Origin: Prorocentrum cordatum
Lineage: Eukaryota; Sar; Dinophyceae; Prorocentrales; Prorocentraceae
Direction: 5' to 3'
NCBI GenBank assembly: GCA_963575745.1
Contig: CAUYUJ010021072.1
Location: forward strand, 1 to 27,500
Length of the DNA stretch: 27,500 nt
Shown: piece after piece, positions 1 through 10,685 of the stretch
Layout: the number at the start of each line of letters is the position of its first letter
Numbering within the stretch: the first letter of the stretch is position 1
Translations under genes and position numbers: made by a program
The notes under the pieces: model-generated
The model's input: the letters and a program-made list of their open reading frames with translations, nothing else
Databases searched by the model: none
What the model was told of the DNA's origin: nothing

Positions 1-880
1 TCCTCTTGGGGCCGGTCTTGGGGGTCCCTTGGGGGCCGTTCTAGGGCATCTTGGAGGCCTCTTGGGCGATCTTGGGGCGACCTTGGCGACCTCTGGGGCC
101 GTCACGGGCCGTCGGAAAGCCGAAAAGGCGCAAATTCCAAAATCCTTTTTAAAAACCTAAGGAAAATCAAGGATTTGGGCCTCGTCGGGCCTTCCTGGAG
201 GCCCTCTTGGAGGCCAAGAGGGCCGTCTTGGGCCAGCTGCGAGCCACCTTCGGCCATCTTGGTGGGTTCCTGGCACGTCTGACGCCGTCGGAGCCGTCTT
301 GGGGGCCTTTCTAGGCCGACTGGGGGCCCTCTTGGGTCACCTCGGGGCCGTCTTGGAGGCCATCTTGGGCGTCTTGGAGGCCATCTTGGGCGTGTTGAAG
401 GCCTCTTGGGCCATCTTGGGGCTCTTGGAGCCGTCTTGGAGGCCGTTTGGGCCGTCATGGGGCCCTCTTGGGGGCCTCTTGGGCGATCTTGAGGCCGGTT
501 CAGGGGCCTTCCTGGGCCGACTTGGGGCCCTCTTGGGGTGCTCCAGGGCCGTCTTGGAGGCCATCTTGGGCGTCTTGGAGGCCTCTTGGCACGTCTTGGG
601 GCCCTCTTGGGGCCGGTCTTGGGGGTCCCTTGGGGGCCGTCTGGGGCCATCTTGGAGGCCTCTTGGGCGATCTTGGGGCGAACTTGGGGCCCTTGGGCCG
701 TCACGGGCCGTCGGAAAGCCGAAAAGGCGCAAATGCCAAAATCCTTCAAAAACCCAAGGTGACGTGCTGAGCGGCAGCGTTTTTCGGCGAACGCCTTACT
801 GCAACGTATCCAATTTATCAAATGATTGCATACTTGCCACATGTTGTATTGTGTTACATTATTATGTCTCCCCCCCTAAC
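1..880 (+). repeat. GC-rich minisatellite, forward orientation, first block
   Basis: Irregular tandem units of about 9-12 bp built on GGCCGTCTTGG, GAGGCCATCTTGG and GGCCTCTTGG run to about 710. A short spacer that recurs through the left third of the window (GCCGTCGGAAAGCCGAAAAG, then an A-rich stretch and CAATGATTT-like sequence) appears near 108-180 and 707-760. The array has almost no stop codons in several frames on both strands, so long open frames here are composition artefacts. 760-880 is non-repetitive, AT-richer sequence with no gene that I can see. Confidence 0.9.
197..742 (+). repeat. Large duplicated block, copy 1 (copy 2 at 2788-3329)
   Basis: This stretch and 2788-3329 are nearly identical over about 540 bp. 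The run from the CCTTCCTGGAGGCCCTCTTG start through the CTGGCACGTCTGACGCCGTC motif to the GCCGAAAAGGCGCAAATGCC spacer is shared, with only a few substitutions and one- or two-base indels. Neighbouring units of the array are far more diverged, so the pair reflects a recent duplication or gene conversion inside the minisatellite. Confidence 0.85.
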
Positions 881-915
881 CCCCCCTGGGAGCTGCGCCA
901 CACCGCCGGACCAAA

Positions 916-1510
916 GTGACGCCCCCCTTCTGGGGCCCTAAAAACCTACAAAAACCAATGAAAATCAACACATTCGGCCTCTTGGGCCTCTGGGGGCTCC
1001 TCGAGAGCCTCAAGATGGCCCAAGATGGCCCCAAGACGGCCCAAGACGGCCCCAAGACGGCCAAAGACGGCCCAAGATATTCCCAACGGGGACCCATGAG
1101 GCCCCCAAGACGGCCCCAAGACGGCTTCAAAAGCTCCAAGGACGGCCCAAGAGGGCCCCAAGAGCGCCTACAACTGCGCCTCCAGAGGCCGAAATCCTTA
1201 TTTTCCCATGGTTTTTGCAATCTTTTAGCGCTCTCGCCTTTTTCGACTCTCAAAAATCAATGACGGCCCAAGCAGCTTCCAGAATCGCCCCAGAACAGCC
1301 CAAAAAAACACCCAAGAGGGCCCCAAGACGGCCCAGGAGGGCCCCAAAACGGCCCAAAGAGGCTCCCAAGACGGTCCAAGAGGCCGCGAAGTCGGCCCAA
1401 GAGGACCCCAAGAGGGCTCCAATGCGGCCGCGAGAGGCCCCCAAGACAGCCTCCGAGGGGGCGAAACGGCGCAAAAGCGCCCCAAGACGGCCGAAGACGC
1501 CCCCAACATT
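916..1510 (-). repeat. Minisatellite block in inverted orientation
   Basis: The same ~10 bp family appears here as its reverse complement (CCAAGACGGCCCCAAGACGG on the plus strand). The spacer-like A-rich segments at 940-970 and 1195-1260 are also inverted. The orientation switches near 880-960 and again after 1510. A smaller inverted patch lies at 1825-1920. This indicates an inversion or an inverted duplication within the satellite. Confidence 0.8.
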
Positions 1511-1534
1511 CTAGACCCCATAGAGTCCCCGATA

Positions 1535-1625
1535 TAGCCTTTTTTCTCTTCGTTTCTTTTTTGTACTAAGATCTTTCTTGTTCTTGCCTTTTTTTTGTTT
1601 TTTTTTTATTTTTTTTACAAGAAGC
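1535..1625. repeat. T-rich low-complexity tract
   Basis: A strongly T-rich run (several T8-T9 blocks with scattered A, G and C) interrupts the GC-rich array just after the inverted block ends. The segment between it and the first structured module (1625-1820) is non-repetitive and shows no gene. Confidence 0.85.
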
Positions 1626-2195
1626 GTCTAGAACCAGAAGCCTCCAAAAGGCCCCCAAAAAGCCCTCCAAAGGCCACACAGCGACTGGAGTGTAATGTCA
1701 TTTTCCCCCCTCTGGGCGAACTGCGGCGCAGCGCCAGCCAGCTGGAAGTTGGTCACTGCGGCGCCCCTGATTAGAGCCGGCGCTGGAAGGGAAGACGGGG
1801 AGGGTGCATGAAAAGGAGGGAGGGGGGAAAGGCCCCAAAGAAGTCCCCAAGAGGACAAAAGAAACTCCCAGGAGGCCTCCAGGAGGCCCCCAAGAGGCTC
1901 CCAAGAGGCCCCGCGACGACGTGAGTGTACGTGCTCCGGACGTGCACCCCGCCAAGCGAGAGGAATCCTTCAAAAACCCAAGGAAAATCAATGATTCGGG
2001 CTTCGTCGAGCCTTCCTGGAAGACCTCTTGGAAGCCTCTGGGCCGTCTTGGAGGCATCTTGCGGGCCTTCGGGGCCGTCTTGAGGCCATCGGGGGCCGTC
2101 TTGGAGGCATCTTGGGGCCACCTGAGCCGTCTTTGAGGCCATCTTGGCGGTCTTGGGCCATCTTGGGGCAAGAAAGGCGACAGGTGGTTTTCCGG

Positions 2196-2452
2196 GTGGC
2201 CGGCGGGACGGGCCGAAGCCCCAGGGAGAGTTCTCTTGGAAAAAGAACCAAAACCAAAAGCCATATCGTCTTGCACGCCAGGCACCCCTTTGATCAATCA
2301 AAAGGGGGCGGCGGATCGAAGACGCCTACGGCGAATCACCGCCGCCCCCTGCCTTTGTGGAAGCGCCTATGTGGCCGAACGTTGAGGCCAGACCTGCCAA
2401 GCTGTCGGATCATGTGTTCCCCGAATCGGTTTGGAAAGCCTTCGGGGAACAC
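2196..2452 (+). repeat. Structured ~250 bp module, copy 1 of 6
   Basis: A conserved non-satellite module begins GTGGCCGGCGGGACGGGCCG and ends TTCGGGGAACAC. It contains three inverted repeats. Hairpin I is GTTCTCTT...AAAAGAAC (2230-2248, one mismatch). Hairpin II is AGGGGGCGGCGG...CCGCCGCCCCCT around 2303-2351. Hairpin III is GTGTTCCCCGAA...TTCGGGGAACAC (about 2414-2452, 12 bp perfect). Between II and III lies the invariant CCGAACGTTGAGGCCAGACC. It has no open frame of interest. It could be a non-autonomous mobile repeat or part of a higher-order satellite unit; transcription is unknown. Confidence 0.8.
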
Positions 2453-4042
2453 GCGGGCATCTTGAAGGTCATCTGGGCCGTCTGGAGGCCATTTTGACCC
2501 TTTCTGGCCTTCTTGGAGCACGTCTTGGAGGGCTCTTGAGCCGTCTTGGAGGCCATCTTGAGCGTCTTGGAGGCCTCTTGGGCCGTCTTGGTGGCCTCTT
2601 GGGGCCGTCTTGGGCGCCTCTTGGGCCGTTCTGGGGCCATCTTGGAGGCCTCGTGGGCGATCCTTGGGCGATCTTTGGGAGCTCTTGGGCCGTATCGGGC
2701 CGTCGGAAGGCCGAAACGAAGCAAGTGTCAAAATCCTTCAAAAACCTTTGGAAAATAACTCTTTTTCGCCTTTTCTGGCCTTCCTGGAGGCCCTCTTGGA
2801 GGCCAAGAGGGCCGTCTTGGGCCAGCTGCGAGCCACCTTCGGCCATCTTGGTGGGTTCCTGGCACGTCTGACGCCGTCGGGAGCCGTCTTGGGGGCCTTT
2901 CTAGGCCGACTGGGGGCCCTCTTGGGTCACCTCGGGGCCGTCTTGGAGGCCATCTTGGGCGTCTTGGAGGCCATCTTGGGCGTGTTGAAGGCCTCTTGGG
3001 CCATCTTGGGGCTCTTGGAGCCGTCTTGGAGGCCGTTTGGGCCGTCATGGGGCCCTCTTGGGGGCCTCTTGGGCGATCTTGGGGCCGGTTCAGGGGCCTT
3101 CCTGGGCCGACTTGGGGCCCTCTTGGGGTGCTCCAGGGCCGTCTTGGAGGCCATCTTGGGCGTCTTGGAGGCCTCTTGGCACGTCTTGGGGCCCTCTTGG
3201 GGCCGGTCTTGGGGGTCCCTTGGGGGCCGTTCTGGGGCCATCTTGGAGGCCTCTTAGGCGATCTTGGGGAGACCTTGGCGGCCTCTGGGGCCGTCACGGG
3301 CCGTCGGAAAGCCGAAAAGGCGCAAATGCCAAAATCTGTTTAAAAACCGCAGGAAAATCAATGATTTGGGCCTCTTCGAGCCTTCCTGGAGGAACTCTTG
3401 GAGGCCTCTTGGGCCGTCTTGGAGGCATCTTGCGGGCCTTTGGGGCCGTCTTGAGGCCATCGTGGGCCGTCTTGGAGGCATATTGGGGCCATCTGAGCCG
3501 TCTTGGAGGCCATCTTGGCCATCTTGGAAGCATCTTGGAGGCCATCTTGGCCGTCTTGGAACCCATCTTGGGCGTCCTGGAGGCCTCTTGGCACGTCTTG
3601 GGATCCTCTTGGGGCCGTCTTAGGGGTTCCTTGGGCCGTTCTGGGGCCATCTTGGAGGCCTCTTGGGCGATCTTGGGGCGACCTTGGCGGCTTCTGGGGC
3701 CGTCACGGGCCGTCGGAAAGCCGAAAAGGCGCAAATGCCAAAATCCTTTTTAAAAACCCAAGGAAAATCAAAAATGTTGGCCTCGTCGGGCCTTCCTGGA
3801 GGAACTCTTGGAGGCCTCTTGGGCCGTGGGAGGCCTCTTGCGGGCCTTTCGGGCCGTCTTAGACCATATTGGGGCCATCTTGGGCCGTCTTGGATGCATC
3901 TTGGGGCCATCTTAGCCGAATTGGAGGCCATCTTGGCTGTCTTGGAGGCATCTTGCAGGCCATCTTGGGCCATCTTCGCGATTATTTGAGGATGTCCCGA
4001 GCGAAACGGCCGTTTTTTGGTGATGGCAACCGAGTCTTCCGG
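2453..4042 (+). repeat. Minisatellite, forward orientation, second block
   Basis: This is the same GGCCGTCTTGG family in forward orientation. It includes the near-identical duplicate of 197-742 (at 2788-3329) and recurrent spacers near 2700, 3300 and 3712. The block ends in a lead-in to the next module: TTTGAGGATGTCCCGAGCGA (3985-4004), then the palindrome AAACGGCCGTTT. Confidence 0.88.
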
Positions 4043-4287
4043 GTGGCCGGCGGGACGGGCCGAAGCCCCAGGGGGAGTTCTTTGAGAAAAAGAACCAAAA
4101 CCAAAAGCCATATCATCTGGCACGCCAGGCACCCCTGTGATGAATCAACAGGGGGCGGCGGATCGAAGACGCCTACGGCGAATCACCGCCGCCCCCTGCC
4201 TGTGTGGAAGCGCCTATGTGGCCGAACGTTGAGGCCAAGACCTGCAACGCTTTCGGCCATGTGTTACCCGAATCGGTTTGGAAGCCA
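4043..4287 (+). repeat. Structured module, copy 2 of 6 (interrupted in hairpin III)
   Basis: Hairpin I (GTTCTTT...AAAGAAC, 4077-4095) and hairpin II (CAGGGGGCGGCGG...CCGCCGCCCCCTG, about 4149-4200, 13 bp perfect) are intact. Hairpin III begins GTGTTACCCGAA and is cut in its loop after GGTTTGGAAGCC. The missing right side resumes at about 4389 as TTCGGGG, after a T-rich insert. Confidence 0.8.
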
Positions 4288-4388
4288 CCATTTTTTTGTT
4301 TTTTTTATTTCTTTTCGTTTTTTATTTTTTGATGTTCATGTTTCTTTGATTTGTTTTTTTTTTTTTTCTTTTTTGTTTGGTCTGTTGT
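4288..4388. repeat. T-rich insert inside module copy 2
   Basis: About 100 bp dominated by T, with long T runs, separates the two halves of hairpin III. In the other module copies GGAAAGCC is followed directly by TTCGGGG. No target-site duplication is evident. It could be expansion of a T tract, or the residue of an inserted element carrying an A-tail on the minus strand. Confidence 0.6.
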
Positions 4389-5749
4389 TTCGGGGTCCAG
4401 GGGCATCTGGATGGTCATATTTGCCGTTCTGGGGGAGGGGGCCATTATTTTTGTACACCTTTCGGGCCTTTTTTTTTTTTCTTGGAGGACGTCTTGGAGG
4501 GCTCTTGGGCCGTCTTGGAGGCCATCTTGAGCGTCTTGGAGGCCTCTTCTTGGGCCGTCTTGGGGGCCTCTTGGGGCCGTCTTGGGCGATCTTTGGGGCC
4601 ACTTGGGCCGTCTCGGGCCGTCGGAAGGCAGAAAAAAAAACAAATGCTACAATCCTTCACAAATTCTTTGGAAATCAATGATTTTGGCCTTTTCGGGCCT
4701 TCCTGGAGGCCCTCTTGGAGGCCTGTTGGGCCGTCTTGGGCCATCTAAAGGCAATCTTCGGCCGTCCTGGTGGGCTCCTGGCCTGTCTGACGCCGCCGGA
4801 TGCCGTTTGGGAGGTCTCTCTGGGCCGAATTGGGGCCCTCTTGGAATGATCCAGGGCCGTCTTGCAGGCCATATTGGGCGTCTTAAAGGCCTCCTGGGCC
4901 GTCTTGGGGGCCTTTGGGGGCCGTTTTGGGGGCCTCTTGGGCCGTCATGGGGCCATCTTGGAGGCCTCTTGGGCGATCTTTTGGCAATCTTCGGGGGCTC
5001 TTGGGCCGTCTCGGGCCGTCGGAATGCCGAAAAACCGCAGGAAAACAAGTGTTTTTGGTATTTTGTCTGGCCTTCCTGGAGGACCTCTTGGAGGCCTCTT
5101 GGGCCGTCTTGGGCCAGCTTCGAGCCAACTTCGGCCATCTTGGTGGGTTCCTGGCACGTCTGACGCCGTCGGGAGCCATCTTGAGGGCCTCTCTGGGCCG
5201 ACTTGGGGCCCTCTTGGGGCGCTTCGGGTCCGTCTTAGAGGCCATCTTGGGCGTCTTGGAGGCCTCTTGGCCCGTCTTGGCGCCCTCTTGGGGCCGTCTT
5301 GGGGGCCTCTTGGGCCGTCATGGGGCCATCCTGGAGGCCTCTTGGGCGATCTTGGGGCGACCTTGGGGGCCTTTTGGGCCGTCTTGGGCCGTCGGAAAGC
5401 CGAAAAGGCGCAAATGCCAAAATCTGTCAAAAACCTAAGGAAAATCAAAGATTTGGGCCTCGTCAGGCCTCCCTGGAGGACCTCTTGGAGGCCTCTTGGG
5501 CCGTCTTGGAGGCCTCGTGGGAGCCTCTGGGGCCGTTTTGGGCCATCTTGAGGCCATCTTCGGCCGTCTTGGGTGCATCTTGGGCCGTCTTGGAGGCATC
5601 TTGGGGTCATCTTAGCCGTCTTGGAGGCCATCTTGACCGTCTTGGAGGCGTCTTGCAGGCCATCTTGAGCCATCTTCGCGATTGTTTGAGGATGTCCCTA
5701 GCGAAACGGCCGTTTTGGGGCTTTGCAGCCACCTCTGGGCAAGCGTCCC
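4389..5749 (+). repeat. Minisatellite, forward orientation, third block
   Basis: This block holds further GGCCGTCTTGG-family units, with spacers near 4617, 5022 and 5394. A poly-T tract at about 4470-4480 replaces the CCCTTTCTGG seen in related units. The lead-in TTTGAGGATGTCCCTAGCGA plus AAACGGCCGTTT recurs at 5685-5716, immediately before the next module. Confidence 0.87.
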
Positions 5750-6004
5750 AGGACCCCGGCGGGACGCGCCGGAGCCCACTGGGAGAGTTCTTTTGGAAAA
5801 AAGAACCAAAACCAAAACCGTAAGAAGTTCAGCACGCCAGGCACCCCTGTGATGAATCAACAGGGGGCGGCGGATCGAAGACGCCTACGGCCGCCGCCCC
5901 CTGCCTGTGTGGAAGCGCCTATGTGGCCGAACGTTGAGGCCAGACCTGCCAAGCTATCGGACCATGTGTTCCCCGAATCGGTTTGGAAAGCCTTCGGGGA
6001 ACAC
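5750..6004 (+). repeat. Structured module, copy 3 of 6 (best hairpins)
   Basis: Hairpin I is perfect: GTTCTTTT, loop GGAA, AAAAGAAC at 5787-5806. In hairpin II, eight loop bases (GCGAATCA) are missing but the 13 bp stem is kept. Hairpin III is perfect over 12 bp and extends to about 16 bp if one T-G pair is allowed (CCATGTG...CACGTGG). Loss of loop bases with retention of the stem is the pattern expected if the fold matters, but one case is weak evidence. Confidence 0.8.
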
Positions 6005-7300
6005 GTGGGCATCTGGATGGTCATCTTGGCCGTCTGGAGGCCATTTTGACCCTTTCTGGCCTTCTTGGAGGACGTCTTGGAGGGCTCTTGGACCGTCTGA
6101 GAGGCCATCTTGAGCGTCTTGGAGACCTCTTGGGCCGTCTTGGGGGCCTCTTGGGGCCGTGTCTTGGGCCTCTTGGGCGATCTTTGGGGGCACTTGGGCC
6201 GTCTCGGGCCGTCGGAAGGCAGAAAAAAACAAATGCCACAATCCTTTAAAAAACCCATAGGAAATCAATGATTTTGGCCTTTTCGGGCCTTCCTGGAGAC
6301 CCTTTTGGAGGCCTCTTGGGCCGTCTTGGGCCGTCTTTGGGCCATGATCGGCCGTCTTGGTGGGCTCCTGGTCCGTCTGACGCCGTCGGAAGCCGTCTGG
6401 GGGGCCTCTACGGGCCGATTTGGGACCCTCTTGGAATGATAGGGCTGTCTTGGAGACCATATTGGGCGTCTTAAAGGCCTCCTGTGCCGTCTTGGGGGCC
6501 TCTTGGGGCCGTCTTGGGCCCCTCTTGGGTCGTTCTGGTGCCATCTTGGAGGCCTCTTGGGCGATCTTTCGGCGATCTGTGGGGGCTCTTGGGCCGTCTC
6601 GGGCCGTCGGAAGGCCGAAAAGAAGCAAATGTCAAAATCCGTCGAAAACCTTAGGAAAATCAAGGTTTTTGACCTTTTCTGGCCTTCCTGGAGGCCCTGT
6701 TGGAGGCCTCTTGGGCCGTCTTGGGCCAGCTTCGAGCCAACTTCGGCCATCTTGGTGGGTGCCTGGCACGTCTGACGCCGTCGGGAGCCGTCTTGGGGGC
6801 CTTTCTAGGCCGACTGGGGACCCTCTTGGGTCACCTCGGGGCCGTCTTGAAGGCCATCTTGGGCGTCTTGGAGGCCATCTTGGGCGTGTTGAAAACCTCT
6901 TGGGCCATCTTGGGACTCTCTTGGAGCCTTCTTGGAGGCCGTTAGGGCCGTCATGGGGCCCTCTTGGGGGCCTCTTGGGCGATCTTGGGGGCCTCTTGGG
7001 CCGTCTTGAGCCGTCGGAATGCCGAGAAGAGGCAAATTCCAAAATCGTTCAAAAACGTATGAAAACTCAATGATTTCAGCCTCCTCGGGCCCTCCTGGAG
7101 GACCTCTTGGAGGCCTCTTAGGCCGTCTGGGAGGCCTCTGGGGGGCCTCTTGGGCCGTCTTGGACTCTCTTGGGCCGTCTTGGAGGCCGTCTTGGACCAT
7201 CTTGGGCGGACTTGGAGGCCATCTTGGGCCATCTTCGCAATTTTTTGAGGATGTCCCGAGCGAAACGGCCGTTTCAGGCATTGACTGATGCAGTTTCCGG
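6005..7300 (+). repeat. Minisatellite, forward orientation, fourth block
   Basis: This block holds GGCCGTCTTGG-family units with spacers near 6208, 6605 and 7013. The lead-in TTTGAGGATGTCCCGAGCGA followed by AAACGGCCGTTT lies at 7245-7275, just upstream of the next module. Confidence 0.87.
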
Positions 7301-7555
7301 GTGGCCGGCGGGACGTGCCGGAGCCCCAGAGAGAGCTCTTGGAGAAAGAACCAAAACCAAAACCGATAGGGTCTAGCACGCCAGGCACCCCTGCGATGAA
7401 TCGACAGGGGGCGGCGGATCGAAGACGCCTACGGCGAATCACCGCCGCCCCCTGCCTTTGCGGAAGCGCCGATGTGGCCGAACGTTGAGGCCAGACCTGC
7501 CAAGCCATCGGACCATGTGTTCCCCGAATCGGTTTGGAAAGCCTTCGGGTAACAC
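7301..7555 (+). repeat. Structured module, copy 4 of 6
   Basis: The start GTGGCCGGCGGGACG and all three inverted repeats are recognisable. Hairpin I is weakened by one mismatch. Hairpin II is perfect. Hairpin III has one stem mismatch (TTCGGGTAACAC). Spacing from copy 3, measured at the shared GCGGATCGAA motif, is 1544 bp. Confidence 0.8.
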
Positions 7556-8303
7556 GTGGGTATCTTGAAGGTCATCTTGGCCGTCTTGGAAGGCCTATTG
7601 GCGATTCTTTCGTGACTTTGGGGGCTCTGTGGGGCCCCGTTCGGGCCGTCCTCCCCCGGGAAGGCCGAAAGAAGCAAATGTCAAAATCCGTCGAAAACCT
7701 TACGAAAATCAATGTTTTTGGCCTTTTCTAGCCTTCCTGGAGGCCCTCTTGGGGGCCTCTTGGGCCGTCTTTGGCCAGCTTCGAGCCAACTTCGGCCATC
7801 TTGGTGGGTTCCTGGCACGTCTGACGCCGTCGGGAGCCGTCTTGGGGGCCTTTCTAGGCCGACTTGGGACCCTCTTGGGGCGCTTCGGGGCCGTCTTGGA
7901 GGCCATCTTGGGCGTCTTGGAGGCCATATTGGGCGTGTTGGAGGCTTCTTGGGCCGTCTTGGAGCCCTCTTGGGGCCATCGTGGAGGCCACTTGGGCCGT
8001 CATGGGGCCCTCTTGGGGGCCTCTTGGGCGATCTTGGGGGCCTCTTGGGCCGTCTTGAGCCGTCGGAATGCCGTGAAGAAGCAAATTCCAAAAACCTTCG
8101 AATGCCTAAGGAAAATCAATGATTTCGGCCTCTTCCGGCCCTCCTGGAGGACCTCTTGGAGGCCTCTTGGGCCATCTTGGAGGCCTCTGGGAGGCCTCTT
8201 GGGCCGTCTTGGACTTTCTTGGGCCGTCTTGGAGGCATCTGAAGGCCATCTTGGAGCCGTCTTGATAGAAAAAGTAGGGAATTGAGGTCCGTCGCAATCC
8301 TCC
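7556..8303 (+). repeat. Minisatellite, forward orientation, fifth block
   Basis: This block holds GGCCGTCTTGG-family units with spacers near 7660 and 8066. The block is shorter than the previous ones. The TTTGAGGATGTC lead-in is not recognisable before the next module. Confidence 0.85.
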
Positions 8304-8573
8304 CGGGACCCCGGCGGGACGGGCCGAAACCCGTTGGGAGAGTTCTTTTTGAGAAAGAACCAAAACCAAAACCGAGAGGATCTTGCACGCCAGGCACCCC
8401 TGCGATGAATCGACAGGGGGCGGCGGATCGAAGACGCCTACGGCGAATCACCGCCGCCCCCTGCCTTTTTGGAAGCGCCTATATGGCCGAACGTTGAGGC
8501 CAGACCTGCCAAGCTATCGGACCACGTGTTCCCCGAATCGGTTTGGAAAGCCTTCGGGGAACAAGTGGGCATC
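8304..8573 (+). repeat. Structured module, copy 5 of 6
   Basis: Hairpin I is GTTCTTT, loop TTGAG, AAAGAAC (8342-8360). Hairpin II is perfect over 13 bp. Hairpin III carries one mismatch (AACAAG for AACACG). Its outer stem has a C-G pair where copies 3 and 4 have T-G, a change that keeps pairing. Confidence 0.8.
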
Positions 8574-9360
8574 TTGAAGGTCATATTGGCCGTCGTGGAG
8601 GGCTCTTTGGGCGATCTTTCGGCGGATTCTTGGGGGCTCTTGTTCCGTCTCGGGCCCATCGGGTAAGGCCGAAAAGATAGCAAATTCAAAAAATTCCCGC
8701 GAAACCTAAGGACAAATCATGTTTTGGACTTTTTAGCCTTCATGAATGCCCTCTTGGGGGCCTTCTTGGGCCGTCTTGGGCCAGCTTCGAGCCAAACTTC
8801 GGCCATCTTGTGTGCGTTCGTGGCACTATGCCGCCGTCGGGAGCGTCTTGGGGGCCTTTCTGGGCCAATCGGGAGACCCTTCTGGGGCGAGGGCGATGCG
8901 GGGCCGTCTGGGAGGCCATATGGTGGGGGCAGGCCATCTTGGGCGTGTTGGAGGCTCTTGGGCCGTCTCGGGGCCCTCTTGGGGCCATCGTGGAGGCCAC
9001 TTGGGCCGTCATGGGGCCCTCTTGGGGGCCTCTTGGGCGATCTTGGGGGCCTCTTGGGCCGTCTTGAGCCGTCGGAATGCCGAGATGCCAAGAACCTTCG
9101 AATGCCTAAGGAAGATCAATGATTTCGGCCTCTTCGGGCCCTCCTGGAGGACCTCTTGGAGGCCTCTTGGGCCGTCTGGGAGGCCTCTGGGGGTCCTCTT
9201 GGGCCGTCTTGGACTCTCTTGGGCCGTCTTGGAGGCCGTCTTGGACCATCTTGGGCGGACTTGGAGGCTATCTTGGACCATCTTGGAGGCCATCTTGGCC
9301 ATCTTGGACGCCATCTTGAGCCGTCTTGGAGGAATTTTTCCAGATGGAGCACCTTTCGGG
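8574..9360 (+). repeat. Minisatellite, forward orientation, sixth block
   Basis: This block holds GGCCGTCTTGG-family units with several small deletions around 8580-8900. A spacer lies near 9069. It ends just upstream of the sixth module copy. Confidence 0.85.
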
Positions 9361-9588
9361 GTGGCCGGCGGGACGGGCCGAAGCCCCAGGGGAAGTTCTT
9401 TTGCAGAAAAAACCAAAACCAAAACCGATAGGATCCGGCACGCCAGGCACCCCTGCGATGAATCGACAGGGGGGGCGGATCGAAGACGCCTACGGCGAAT
9501 CACCGCCGCCCCCTGCCTTTGTGGAAGCGCCTATGTGGCCGAACGTTGAGGCCAGACCTGCCAAGCCATCGGAACATGTGTTCCCCGG
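9361..9588 (+). repeat. Structured module, copy 6 of 6 (truncated by GGA array)
   Basis: The module starts at GTGGCCGGCGGGACG. Hairpin I has one mismatch and the left arm of hairpin II has lost about one base. Hairpin III is cut after TGTGTTCCCC, where the sequence passes directly into (GGA)n. The satellite domain ends here. Confidence 0.8.
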
Positions 9589-9739
9589 ACGAGGATGAGC
9601 AGGACGAGGACGAGGAGGAGGAGGAGGAGGAAACGGACGAATAAGAGGAAGGGGAGGACGACGACGACGGAGAAGACGAGCAGGAGGAATGGGGGGAACA
9701 GTCTGAGCATGAGGAGGAGGAATAGGAGGAGGACGATGA

Positions 9740-9770
<31 letters not shown>

Positions 9771-10575
9771 GAGGAGGAGGAGGAGAGGAGGAGGAGGGGA
9801 GTAGAGGAAAGGAGGGGGAGGAGGAGATGCGGAGGTGGAGGAGGAGGAGGAGGAGGAGGAGGAAGAGGATGAGCAGGAGGAGGAGGAGGAGGTTGAGGAG
9901 TAAGAGGAGGAAAGCAGGGGGAGGATGAGCAGGAGAGGAGGAGCAGGAGGAGCAGGAGGAGGAGGTGGAGGAGGAGGGGGAGGAGGCGGGAGGAGGAGAG
10001 AGGAGGAGGAGGAGGAGGAGGGGAGGAGGTGGAGGAGGAGAGGAGGTGGGAGGAGGTGGAGGAGGATGAAGATGAGGAGGATAATGGATATGAGGAGGCG
10101 GAGGAGGCGGAGAAGGAGGAGGAGGGGAGGAAGATGAGGAGGAGGAGAAGGAGGAGGAGGAGGAAGAGGACGACGAAGAAGACGAGAATGAGGAATGGGG
10201 GGAGGAGCAGGAGGAGGAAGAGGAGGAGGACGAGGAGAAGGAAGAGGAGGAGGAAGATGAGGAGGAGGAGGAGGAAGAAGAGGGGGAGCAGGAGGAACAG
10301 GCGGAGGAGGAGGAGGAGGAGGAGGAGGAGGGAAGAGGGGGAGCAGGAGGAGGAGGAGGACGCTTGAGGAGGAGGAGGAGGAGGAGAGGAGGAGGAGGAA
10401 GACGAGAAGGAGTAAGAGGAGCAGCAGGAGGATGATGAGGAAGAGGAGGAGGAAGAAGAGGGTGAGCAGGAGGAGGAGGGGAGAGTAAGAGGATAAGGAG
10501 GAGGATGATGATGATGAGGAGGAGGAGGAGGAGGAGGAAGATGAGGAGGACGAGGCGGAGGAGCAGCAGGAGGGG
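9589..10575 (+). repeat. (GGA)n-rich purine array
   Basis: About 1 kb is dominated by GGA/GAG/GAC triplets on the plus strand, with scattered GAT, GCA and CGA. It is open in several frames, and the minus strand reads as very long serine, leucine or proline runs. These are not credible proteins. Confidence 0.93.
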
Positions 10576-10607
10576 GTGATGATGATGATGATGATGATGA
10601 TGATGAC

Positions 10608-10685
<78 letters not shown>

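Noticed and set aside
102-9549. Many open frames of 60-270 codons on both strands rich in PRRPRW, GPLGRSWG or similar
   Set aside because: They are translations of the stop-poor ~10 bp minisatellite. Frames drift between copies, several overlap on both strands, and no domain is present.
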